From Kitagawia praeruptora (Eukaryota > Streptophyta > Magnoliopsida > Apiales > Apiaceae), in assembly GCA_037693485.1 (NCBI GenBank), contig CM075346.1, positions 123,554,001 through 123,618,000 on the forward strand: a stretch of DNA of 64,000 bases. Direction: 5' to 3'. Of this stretch, positions 12,301 through 21,641 are shown one piece after another; position 1 is the first letter of the stretch, and the number at the start of each line of letters is the position of its first letter. Position numbers and translations under genes: made by a program. The notes under the pieces are model-generated. The model was not told the DNA's origin and did no database searches. It saw only the letters and a list, made by a program, of their open reading frames with translations.

Positions 12301-12559
12301 CCACGTTTCCTATTCCACGAACTTGAGCTGCACTAGCATTCCCCATCGTCACAGTCATTCCATGTGTCTGTTGATAAGATACAAATAGAGTAATATCAGT
12401 ACAAATATGTACATTAGCTCCAGTATCAATCAACCATTCATGAGACGAATAAGTAGAATGAAGTACAGGGTTGTAGGTCACATACCCGTTGTCAGTTTCA
12501 GAAGCAATAGCCTCACCAACAACCATGTTAACCGTAGGCCCACCAGTGGTTCCAAGCAC
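9359..12559 (-). pseudogene. Copia-1 pol (protease, integrase, reverse transcriptase, RNase H), broken
   Basis: Read leftward. Protease WLIDTGANVHIC lies near 12430. GAG-pre-integrase HARLGHLNFG and the integrase residues HTDICEF, SDRGGEY and ERKNRT fall between 12030 and 11530. Reverse transcriptase has HQMDVKTAFLHGELEEE near 10590 and YVDD near 10340. RNase H has GYSDASW near 9848 and ends at 9359. All pieces from 12559 on share one frame but are cut by TGA near 12116, TGA near 10652 and TAG near 10040-10052. The junction with gag (about 12545) is a frame change. Family and domain order are clear; the product is not functional as read. Confidence 0.92.
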
Positions 12560-13476
12560 ATGTTAGCTTGTGCTCCCACAATTGGTTTCTTAGCTTTCTT
12601 TACAGGACAGTCCTTGCTCCAATGACCAACCTGTCCACAAGACCAACATGGTTTGTTTGCCTTTGGTTTCTTAGCCTTGTTCTTGTCCTTAGGCTTAGTG
12701 TTTTCTTTCTTAGTGACAGTCTTTCTTTTATGTCCTACAATCACTACATTCACCTTCGAACTCCCAGCATATTCAGTAGGCATCACATGTCCTTGCTTGG
12801 ACTTGTGTTGCTCCTGCACAGAGATGTCCAACATCAGGTTTGTCCAAGTGATCTCTCCTTTCTGTCTTTTCAGGGAGTGTGCAAACTCTTCCCAAGACTT
12901 AGGGAGCTTTTCAATCACAGACATAACCTGAAACTTTTCAGGTAGGTCCATTCCGGACTCCTTCAAAGCATGAACTAACATCTCAAACTCATGCACCTGC
13001 TCAATCATGGATTTAGTATCCACCAGTTTAAAGTCAAGGAACCTAGCCACATAATACTTTTCCAACCCTTGAGAGTCAATATTATGTGTCTGGTCAAGCT
13101 TCTCCCATAAGAGCTTAGCAGTGTAGGAGTCAGATGAATAAACATCGAATAGAGTGTTCGCTAAAGCTGTCAGAATTGCAGCCCTAGCCACCCCATCCTT
13201 TTCCTCCCACATAGTATAAGCCTTAACAGTTTCAGCTTTCTCCTTATCCACAACTGGTTTCTCATACTGCACTACCGACCATAGACCCTTTACCTTTAAC
13301 CACAGTTTCATCTTTTTCTGCCAACGAGAAAAACCAACACCCCCACCGAATTTATCAGGCATACTTGACAAATCGATAGGCTGTGGGAAACGGTACGTAG
13401 TCCAATCAATGGTGGGTACAGTAACAGTAGACCCAGAGCCAGTCTCAACAACAGGAGTTTTAGTTTCGTTAACCAT
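12478..13476 (-). pseudogene. Copia-1 gag
   Basis: I choose ATG 13476 (MVNETKTPVV); the upstream in-frame extension starts only at a TTG. The N-terminal half matches Ty1/copia gag (PDKFGGGVGFSRWQKKMKLW), and a complete zinc knuckle (CWSCGQVGHWSKDC) lies near 12610-12650. The protein would form the virus-like particle and bind RNA. After GAQAN the frame runs into a tail unlike the family, while the protease continues in another frame, so a one-base-type frameshift separates gag from pol. The first 370 or so bases are repeated in the second segmental copy. Confidence 0.88.
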
Positions 13477-13502
13477 CTTGTTAATTAACAATATGTAACA
13501 CA

Positions 13503-13518
13503 AATAATCTCTTCAAGA
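13503..13518 (-). other. Copia-1 primer-site region: 16-nt complement of its own LTR
   Basis: The position next to the 5' LTR, where TGGTATCAGAGC would be expected, instead reads (minus strand) ATCTTGAAGAGATTATTTG. Sixteen of these bases are a perfect reverse complement of 13751-13766 within the LTR (AATAATCTCTTCAAGA on the transcript sense). The same pair is present in the duplicate copy (36244-36259 with 36492-36507), and the LTR site is also in the 3' LTR (2783-2798). It resembles the self-priming arrangement known from Tf1/sushi-type Ty3 elements; use for priming here is inference. Confidence 0.6.
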
Positions 13519-13519
13519 T

Positions 13520-14496
13520 TGTTGGGTATAATTAAACTACAGCAACAATGAGGCAGTGATATATATTAAAACAAGAACATGTAATTAACCAATTAACAAA
13601 ACAAAACACGAAGGCATAAACAAGAATTAGTCAGAGACTGTAATTAACAAGAAAAGTAAGAACACTTATCTCCCACAGAAGCTTTAGCAACTACTGATTA
13701 GAGAGAGAAGAACAGCTGAGTCACCAAGCCCTTCGAGAAGACTTGGCTGTTCTTGAAGAGATTATTGCCCCACTTACGTTGTGATTGGGTTGCAGCAATA
13801 TCACTTCCAGGATAAAATAGCACAGATCAATGGATTCACAAATACTCCAGTGATCAACAGCGACCAACACCTCAGTTCGCCTGAGAATTATGTGTTTCTT
13901 CTGAATGTATCGAGAGAGAATTGAGAAAGAAGAAAACAGATCGTGTTTCTATCCTTAGGATGTATCTTCTTTCTGTATTATATATATAATACCAAAAATA
14001 AACGTAACTGATACTCCATAAAAGGAAAGTAAATATTCTAATTTAATTTTACTACATCTGGATTTATTTTTCAGTTACAGTAGCATCAGGATTTGGTCAT
14101 CAGTAATATCAGAATTTAGTGTCCATTAAGATCAGAATTTAGTGCTCATCAGGAACTGATATCCATCAGGATATAGCCCATCAGTAATTGATGTCTGACC
14201 AAGTCCATGAGGATCTATTCCAAGTACTGATCCAAATTTCCATCGGGATTTAATCCTAATACTGATCCAAATTTCCAGTACTGTTGTAACAAATAAATCT
14301 GAAACATGTTAAAATAAATCAATAATCAATTCTTCTTTCAACTAAATTTATTTATGGGTTCCACTAAGAAAATGTCTTAGATCCAAACATGAAAGTTTAA
14401 ATCCTCATTACAAGGAACAACCTCCACTTGTTAGTTTCCGGAAATTACATCAATAACATTATTATTAATATGCCTCAAACTTTCCATTTTCTAACC
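13520..14496 (-). repeat. Copia-1 5' LTR
   Basis: 977 bp, ending in TATACCCAACA on the minus strand. Its outer terminal base is mutated (TTCTAACC instead of TTCTAACA), after which the TATAT target duplication follows. An identical-length copy is at 36261-37237. Confidence 0.93.
13976..13991 (-). promoter_or_regulatory. Probable TATA box of the copia-1 LTR
   Basis: TATTATATATATAATA within the 5' LTR is the strongest TATA-like run in the LTR. A weaker one (TATTTTATC, about 13811-13819) lies nearer to the self-complementary site. The start site is not determined from sequence. Confidence 0.45.
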
Positions 14497-14501
14497 TATA
14501 T

Positions 14502-15167
14502 TCCTGGTTAGTCTTTAGTTCCACTTATCCAATATCCGTATTAAATCCTAGCAAATACTACTAATGAAGAGTAAATCGACCACTCCTCAATCCTTCAGCA
14601 AAGGAGAACATATGAAGAATACAATTAGTACTAAATACTTTTGTACCCGAGCGTCATGATTTCAGAGAAGCATTCTTTTAAAGAGTCTGGGAGATCAAGT
14701 TTAGAATCTGTGTCAGCTTGATGTCAAGTATATTAATTGGGAGGATAAGTAATTTTGTGATTAAGAAAGAATTTTAATATAAACTAGATAAGGATATTTT
14801 AGTCAAAAAATAAGTTAGGTGCTATATAGCACCTCTTTAAAATTACTGTATAATTTATATATATATTTTTTGGAATCAAAACTAAAATAAAAAACATAAA
14901 TATAATTGTAGATTTTTTCTTTTCAGGAATATAATTGTCTCTTATTACTTCGTTTCTTGTATATGTCAAACCCTAAATGTGGTATCCGATTTACTTTCGA
15001 AACACTACTATAGAACAGGATCGTAATTGTTTTTAATATACACCTCCTTCGGGTCCAATTGTTAAGCAACCGAGATTAAGTGAGTCGGTGAAAATTAAGA
15101 GAAAAACCCGAACACGCCTTTCGTGTTGCTAGTAGAGCAAACTTAGTTAATTTTAAATTTTAATTAT
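14502..15167. other. Non-coding flank of copia-1
   Basis: I see no gene. The same sequence is present at 37243-37908 in unit 2, with few differences. The last nine bases are the target duplication of the next MITE. Confidence 0.6.
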
Positions 15168-15992
15168 GGGTATTAGTTTGATATGTCCCATTTCTAAAGA
15201 TCAATTAAGAATATATCCCTTTTTATTAAATAATTGTAATTATGTCTTATAGTTAAAGTTAACTTATATACATATAATTATACATATATTATGTGTATAT
15301 TACGACCATAATACCCATAATAATAAAACATCCATCCTTTTTCTTCTCTCTACCCCCCATTGCTACCACCAATCCTCCTTCGACATCGACCCCGCAGGGC
15401 ACTGTTCTCCATCTCCATCCTGTATTGCGAAATGCATCCAGTTGATAAGAAATATCCTTAATACACAAATGGTCAAGGTCTTCTTACAGCAACATGGTGA
15501 TTCTTCTTCTACCACTTATTGTCATGCACATTAGGGGAGTAGTAAAAGATAGAAGACAACAACGCACTAGTTTCTGAGACACTTTCACACTTTTCATATT
15601 TCTTGGAGAATCAAGAGGCAGCTGATACACATGCATAATACATTCAGTGAATTAATTTAATTGATTTCTTTTCTCAATGAACTACATGTTTGAGACTTAA
15701 CCCCGGTTGTTTATACCCTGTACCGTGATATTTAATTTGCATTGTATATGGTCTCTAATCATATGATTCATCAGAGGACTAATCACAGACAAATTAATTT
15801 GTCACCGTAAGAAATCAGTTGTAGTAAATAAAGGACAAAAATGTCTTTTGATAATGTGTAGTTAATGAATTAATCATGGTTATACTAAAAAATGGGACAT
15901 TATCATAATTTGGGATATATTTATAATTACAAATAAATATGGGACACAATTATAATTGATCTTGTAAAATGGGACATATTAGAAAAAGACCC
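15168..15992. mobile_element. Unit-1-specific MITE (MULE type)
   Basis: 825 bp, starting GGGTATTAGTTTGATATG and ending in ATATTAGAAAAAGACCC, with imperfect terminal inverted repeats that share ATATGTCCCATTT and, further in, GATCAATTA. The flanks are a perfect 9-bp duplication TTTAATTAT (15159-15167, 15993-16001). Unit 2 has the site once with no element (about 37909). No coding capacity is seen. Confidence 0.85.
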
Positions 15993-16001
15993 TTTAATTA
16001 T

Positions 16002-16776
16002 TTGTGTATGGAGTGGCATTGCCAAAAAATTGAGTCGTCGGAGTCAAAAAAAATTCTAAAATTATGAGAATAAATATATTAATTTAAAATTTAAATTATG
16101 AAGAACAAAATTACTATGTACACTTTGATGGGGTTAAATTTATATTTACTACTACAAAAATATATTTTTAGTGGGATTAATTTTAATTTTTTCCACTATA
16201 AATATTTTTTCAAAAAAATTATATATACAAAAATTTCATTTTTTTTAAAATTTCAATGATGTCGATTACACCCGCCGGTGATATATTGGTTATGTCCCTG
16301 TATGTATGAACATATTTTTAGATTATAATAAATTTAAAATGTAAAAATTAAATTGCCCATTCTTTTTAAGGATCTAGAATGGTAGTAGCTATTTTTATTT
16401 TTATCTTTTGAAAAGAGGTTGCTAGTAGAGTAAAGAATCTAAAACTTTTTAAGAAATAAAGTAAGTAATATAAACATGAGCAATTGGGATCCTAAATGGT
16501 TCTCAAATTTCTTCTCAAAGTGATCGCACATATGAATATATGGAAAACCTTTTTATTTTAAAAATATACATCCAATAAGATGTTATCAACTAAATATTTG
16601 AAAATCATATTAAAAATACTTTTAGAAATTCTACATTTCTTTCTTTTTTTTTTTTTTAAAACATTAGTTAACTTATTAATGAAAAGGGAAAGTAAACACA
16701 TAGAGACACCAAAAGCCAAGACAAAGTCAAGTCAAATTCAATGTTTACCCATTCATTTTCCTCGCATAGCCGTAAT
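16002..16776. other. AT-rich non-coding stretch
   Basis: Nothing recognisable; it is also present in unit 2 at about 37910-38674. The ORF at 16580-16873 crosses into the next MITE and is not a gene. Confidence 0.55.
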
Positions 16777-17650
16777 TAGGGCTGTAAATGAGTCAAACCG
16801 AGCCGAACTCTTACCTGTTCGTGTATCAGCTCGTTATAAATACATCGAACTCGAACTCGAGCTCGAACTTTGATCGAGCCAATATTTTTGTTTGTGTATC
16901 GACTCGTTAAGAAAATTTTTATTCACGAAAATGTTCGCGAACAGTTCACGAACATGTCTAACGAGCTACTATTCACAAACATCTCATAAATAGTGTTCAT
17001 GATTTCGTGTTCATGAACACTTCAACCATTTTTTTCTAGAAAAATTTTAATGCAATTAAAATAAAAATAAAATTGGGGGATGAAACATTGAAAACTCGAG
17101 AAATGTTTCGATTTTAGACTTATCAAGGAATCAAATTTGGACCAAGTTTAGTTAATACATAACGAACTAATGTTATAATTTATAATGTAACATATGTATA
17201 ATTTAATTATTATTAATAAAAATAATTTATAAATTTAAACAAAGAAAATATAATGAATAGACAAAATAAAACTAACATATTACTTCGTAACACTTACTTA
17301 TACAATTATTTACAAATTATCGTGAATTCAAGAACTCTCGTTAAATGTTAAAGAAATTATGTTCACGAACGTATATATATGAAGTTTGTGCACAAACTTA
17401 TTCATGAACCATATTTACGAACAAGGTTCACGAACTATATTAATGAACTTGCTCATGAACTATATAATCGAACTTGCTCGCGAACTTTCGAGCCGAACTA
17501 TGTCGTGTTTAGGTTCAGCTCATTTACGAGACGAACCTCAAAATCATGTTCATGTTCGACTCGTTTACAAATCGAACCGAACTCGAATCGAACTTTTTTC
17601 GAACCGGACACCGAACTGTTCGTGAGCGTATCGACTCATTTACAGCCCTA
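16777..17650. mobile_element. hAT-type MITE, unit 1 copy
   Basis: Termini TAGGGCTGTAAATGAGTC and GACTCATTTACAGCCCTA, with a perfect 8-bp target duplication GCCGTAAT on both sides. 874 bp, non-coding, with many TTCACGAAC/GAGCTCGAAC words near both ends. It shares its outermost bases with the MITE at 1343, so they are probably related families. Confidence 0.9.
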
Positions 17651-17781
17651 GCCGTAATACATTATTTTAATTGTTAGACTCTAATGCTTCACATATATTT
17701 TGGTGATACTAACAATTTCGTAGTTGTACTGTAACTCATGTTTTAGATCAAAGAGTTGATCACTACAACCTCAATCATTGT

Positions 17782-18053
17782 TGAGTAAAAAGCAAAATAG
17801 TGATCGTAATTTATATTGAATTACAAAAAAATGATTGAAATTTCAGATTTTCATTTAAGTGACCATACTTTATTTTTTATTTTTAAAATAGTGACCAATT
17901 TTTTTTTGATTTTTAAAGTAAATGATCAAATTTGTTTTTAATTTTTAAAATAGTGGTCAAGAAATAAAGATCGATAACCACTAAAATAAAAATCTGAAAA
18001 TTCGACTACTTTTTTGCAATTTCAATGTAAAGTGACCACCATTTTACTTCTGA
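17782..18053. mobile_element. Palindromic MITE relic
   Basis: The two ends are imperfect inverted repeats of about 75 bases (TGAGTAAAAAGCAAAATAGTG against the complement of CACCATTTTACTTCTGA), with a T/A-rich centre. I could not fix a target duplication, so the superfamily is open. The duplicate is at 39680-39951. Confidence 0.5.
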
Positions 18054-18100
18054 GAAAAAGGAACCTAAGATACATCTTAAGTAATTTCCTAAGATTTTAG

Positions 18101-19827
18101 TACAAAAGTAACTTATAAATAACTTATTTTGGAAAAAATTCGTATTTATATACTTTTTGTTAGAGAAAAATGTGTATGGGAAGTTTAATATTCGTTATCT
18201 TGCAAAAATAAGTTACTTATTTCAGAAAAAAAGTACATATTTTCTAATTTTTTTTCCAAAATATGTAACTTATTTCTGAAAAATAAAAGTTCCCGCCCTA
18301 TATCTTTAACAAAGATAAAACTGCAACCTTTACCCAGATCCATCAACGTACCTTAAACCACATGCCCCATTGGTAAGGCTTCCATAATGAAAGCAGCTTA
18401 GATTAAGACTTGCATTCAGAGTCTAGGGATTTCCTTGTGGGTCAAATACTCTGTTCACGACATAGTTTTTTTTGGAAGTAGGAATATACCAAATGTTTGC
18501 CAATTGTGAGTGGCTATTGTGAAAGATATTAACATATAAGCACAATAGCATGTCATTTTTGTTCTGTTTCGTCGAATGGAAGTTGTATGGGTAAATTAAA
18601 TCTGCTAGACCAAACCATGTAAACATTGTGTGTTCTTGTTATTTATTTGAAAATTAGCATTCAAGTGAAAATTTCTAATTTCGCAGATATTGCATTAAAG
18701 ATATTCACTCACTACAAGGATGATCATAAAATAGAACTGACATACTGGGATATTTGGCTAATAGTCCTTCTCCATTTGACCCGCTTATAAACTGTTTAGT
18801 CATATTTTATTGTTAAAATTTTAAGTTATATATATTTTGTATTATTAAAATTAATTTTTAACTTTATAAATTTCATGAATATAATTATTATTGTAATTAT
18901 TTATTTTAATTGTTATTTTAAAGTACATACGTATATATTAAAATATTATGTAAAAGTTTTTTTTAAAAATAATGTAAAAGTTGTTTTTTTTTTAACTTTT
19001 ATTTAGTAGAAAGCGTGAAATTTATCCAATTATGTAGACCTTTTTTCGATTTCTATACAAAATTTTCAATATTTTAAGCATTTTCCAGATTTTATGTAAT
19101 TTTTAACTCTATAGTTTATAATAAGTGTGATGCACAGATGTTTTTTTAATTTTTTTTTATCTTATTACCCATATTTTCAAATATATTATTTTTAATTAGT
19201 AGGAAAAAAATAATATATAATAATAAAATATTATAACAAATTTTTGATAATATTTTAAACGATAATATTTTAATTTTTAACTATAACATGTTGTTGACGA
19301 AAATTTTTGGGGGTAGTTTATAAGATAATATAAATGTGTAATAATATTTTATTAAAAATAGATAATAATTTTTTATTATAATATGATGTTGACGGGAATT
19401 GAATATATACGTAGTTTATAAAATAATATTATACATGTTTAATAAAGATATGTTGTTGTTGGGATTCGAACCTTGAACTATAAAGTGAATATTGTTTTAG
19501 GATTAGATCCAACGATTCTCATTTATCTGTCTTAGGATTATTTAGTGTACCAAATAAAGTGACGAAACTATCAACCAACCTGTTATATTTTACTTATAAT
19601 AGTATAGTATAGATTATGGATCAGGTTTTCATAAAAAAAAGTTATGCTACCCAAGAACAAGTAGTAGTTGACGTAAAAATAATTTGCTCCCCCTGCAATA
19701 CAAAGGGCAGGTGTAAAGACACATTGTCCTATATAATGTCCCACCATTTCAGGTTTTACTCTCCACATAATCATCTACTTGTCTCGTATTTTTGTTAATT
19801 CTCTGTTCAGTATTCCCTGGAAGCATG
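18101..19827. other. AT-rich non-coding region with a small palindrome
   Basis: Around 18108-18290, words of the type AAGTAACTTATTT occur in both orientations, like the end of a hAT-like MITE. The rest has homopolymer runs and no gene. Repeated in unit 2 at about 40263-41980. Confidence 0.45.
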
Positions 19828-20373
19828 GTATTGAAGGGTAGTTTAAGTTTAGTAAGGATAGTTTAGTAATTGTCTACTTGGTTCTATATCAAGTCTTTTT
19901 TACTTTCATCATTGGCAAGACCATTACAATGTAGTTCATTAATATATTTCAGCTTGTACATATGGTAGTCTTCTTCTTCTTCTTCTTCTTTATTGTTCTT
20001 ATTTATCTTCCACTAATTTCAACATATAAAAGTTATTATGGTATCAGAGCTCAGGTACGCCGATGTCTCAGGTTCGACTCTCTGCGATCACCAATATTCT
20101 CAGAATTTATTATGGACACGAAAGACAATTTATGCTCCAAAGATGAGCGCCCATGATCCGCTCTTCGACTCATAAATGGGCTTTCGAGTGAGGGGAAGTG
20201 TTAGAGTATAATATAAGATCCATATAAGGTCTCCCTATAACACCTTATAAGGTTTTAGATGGAACGGTTCCTTAACATGGTCTTGCCAATAATGAAAGTA
20301 AAAGAGGCTCTATATAGGGCAAAGTAGACAATTACTAAACTACCCTTTCTACACTTAAAATATCCTTCAATAC
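19828..20373. mobile_element. Palindromic retroelement relic with PBS and two opposed polypurine tracts
   Basis: Arms at about 19828-19924 and 20275-20373 are inverted repeats (GGTATTGAAGG...GGCAAGACCAT and its complement). Between them lie a plus-strand PBS TGGTATCAGAGC (20039-20050), a 150-bp interior, a purine run GAGGGGAAG and an LTR-like 79-bp core (20199-20277, TGTTAGAG to CTTAACA). A second purine run reading on the minus strand follows the right arm. It resembles two TRIM-like elements meeting head to head. Duplicate: 41981-42527. Confidence 0.55.
20039..20050 (+). other. Initiator-Met primer-binding site of the TRIM-like relic
   Basis: TGGTATCAGAGC, an exact match to the plant copia PBS; the unit 2 copy is at 42193-42204. 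It is followed by only about 150 bases before the next LTR-like start, as in terminal-repeat retrotransposons in miniature. Confidence 0.75.
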
Positions 20374-20404
20374 TTCCCCCTCAAGCCAATGAGTGAGAAC
20401 AAAG

Positions 20405-20806
20405 TGAAACTCTTGGCTTGAAGTTAAAAACTCTTGGCTCTGGCTCTGGATCGCGTCTCTGGTGCGTGGCTCGCGGCTCACAGCGCTGGCTCGTGACTCT
20501 GACTCGTGGCTCGCGGCTCTGGGCTCATGGTTCTAGCTCTGGCTTCTTCTTCTTTCTCCAGTAACTTCAGAATTTGGTGGAATCTTCTCCCCAATAATTT
20601 CTGAATTTGCTGGAATCTTCTTTGTCCCCAGTAATTTCAGAATTTGGTGGAATCTTCTCCCCAGTAATTTCTGAATTTAGTGGAATCTTCCATATAAATG
20701 ATAGCAATGACTTTCATCTTCACAAACAATGACAATTACTTCCATTTAAATGATGGCAGTGACTTCTATATTTAAATGATGGTAATAACTTCCATCTTTA
20801 AATGAT
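20405..20806. repeat. Tandem low-complexity block
   Basis: Three short tandem patterns follow one another: GGCTC(T/G)-rich units (about 20430-20545), a unit of the form CAGAATTTGGTGGAATCTTC repeated four times (about 20568-20692), and AATGATGG-AATGACTTCCAT units (about 20695-20806). No ORF. Repeated in unit 2. Confidence 0.65.
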
Positions 20807-20811
20807 GGAAA

Positions 20812-21361
20812 TGTTAGGTCGAATACACAAAATATAATCAAGTACTGTATGAGAGATTAACAAGAACACACGTTTTTCTAATTAAAAACTGTTTGGAATT
20901 TATAATTCCCCTCTCAGTGATGTAAAATATCACAGAGAGCTGCTTAGGTTACAATGAATCAATCTATCAATATTCGATACCCTTCTAGGGTTAACCTAAC
21001 TGTATTTATAAAACATACAGCTGCTATACAATCGTAAATTGATACTCCTACAATTAAGCTATACAATTGATATCAATTACGATTGCTACACGTCTTCTAA
21101 GTCAACTCAATCTCTTTGATAGCTATCCAATCTTCAAAGATATTGCTTCCATGTTTATCTTCAATTAATCTTCAATCACCGTTGACTTGTAGACGCTTCC
21201 GCCAGACAGAGTTTAACAAACTCTGTTGCGCTTCCAATAATCAGCGTTTGCGCTTCCATCTATCAGCGTTTATTCAAACTCTGACTGCTTCCAGCTTAAA
21301 CTCGATTTTAACACTGTATCACTTAAACACTGATTAGTTATTACATCAATTATATCTAACA
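20812..21361 (-). repeat. Copia-2 3' LTR
   Basis: TGTTAGGTCG to ATCTAACA on the plus strand, 550 bp. The bases just inside (ATTTCCCCCAACTTG) are the complement of a polypurine tract, TTGGGGGAAAT, as expected before a 3' LTR. Confidence 0.93.
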
Positions 21362-21374
21362 ATTTCCCCCAACT
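21362..21374 (-). other. Copia-2 polypurine tract
   Basis: Minus strand reads GTTGGGGGAAAT directly against the 3' LTR. From here to about 21640 is non-coding 3' region. Confidence 0.8.
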
Positions 21375-21641
21375 TGTTCATTAGCAAAAATGCACAAGTT
21401 AATGATAATTGATGATGTCAAAACAAAATAAACAAATGCAGTGTTTAACAAGTAATCAGAGTTTAAACATTTACTTAAACAAAATCTACAGTAAAACAAG
21501 AAATTCTTACAGAGCATCTTTTATCAAATTGCCTCAAGATCTGGTGTAGCTCTGAGATAGTCTATCAGCAATCTTCTTTCAGCATTCTCAAGCTCTCTCT
21601 GCATTATCTCTCTGATTTCCCTTAACTCAGGATCATTCTCA

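Larger units (their letters stand above)
2547..14501 (-). mobile_element. Copia-1: Ty1/copia LTR retrotransposon with nested insertions
   Basis: The LTRs are 2552-4241 (3' LTR, minus sense) and 13520-14496 (5' LTR). The flanking target duplication TATAT is at 2547-2551 and 14497-14501. Internal order on the minus strand is gag, protease, integrase, reverse transcriptase, RNase H, the Ty1/copia order. Two later insertions expand it: a MULE-type MITE in the 3' LTR and copia-0 just inside the 3' LTR. Pol carries several stops and a frameshift, so it is non-functional as read. The LTRs differ at many positions, including an approximately 18-base length difference near 3000 versus 13965, so it is older than copia-0. 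Confidence 0.95.

Noticed and set aside
12568..12945. Plus-strand ORFs with hydrophobic peptides opposite copia-1 gag
   Set aside because: Antisense shadows of gag; no independent protein features.
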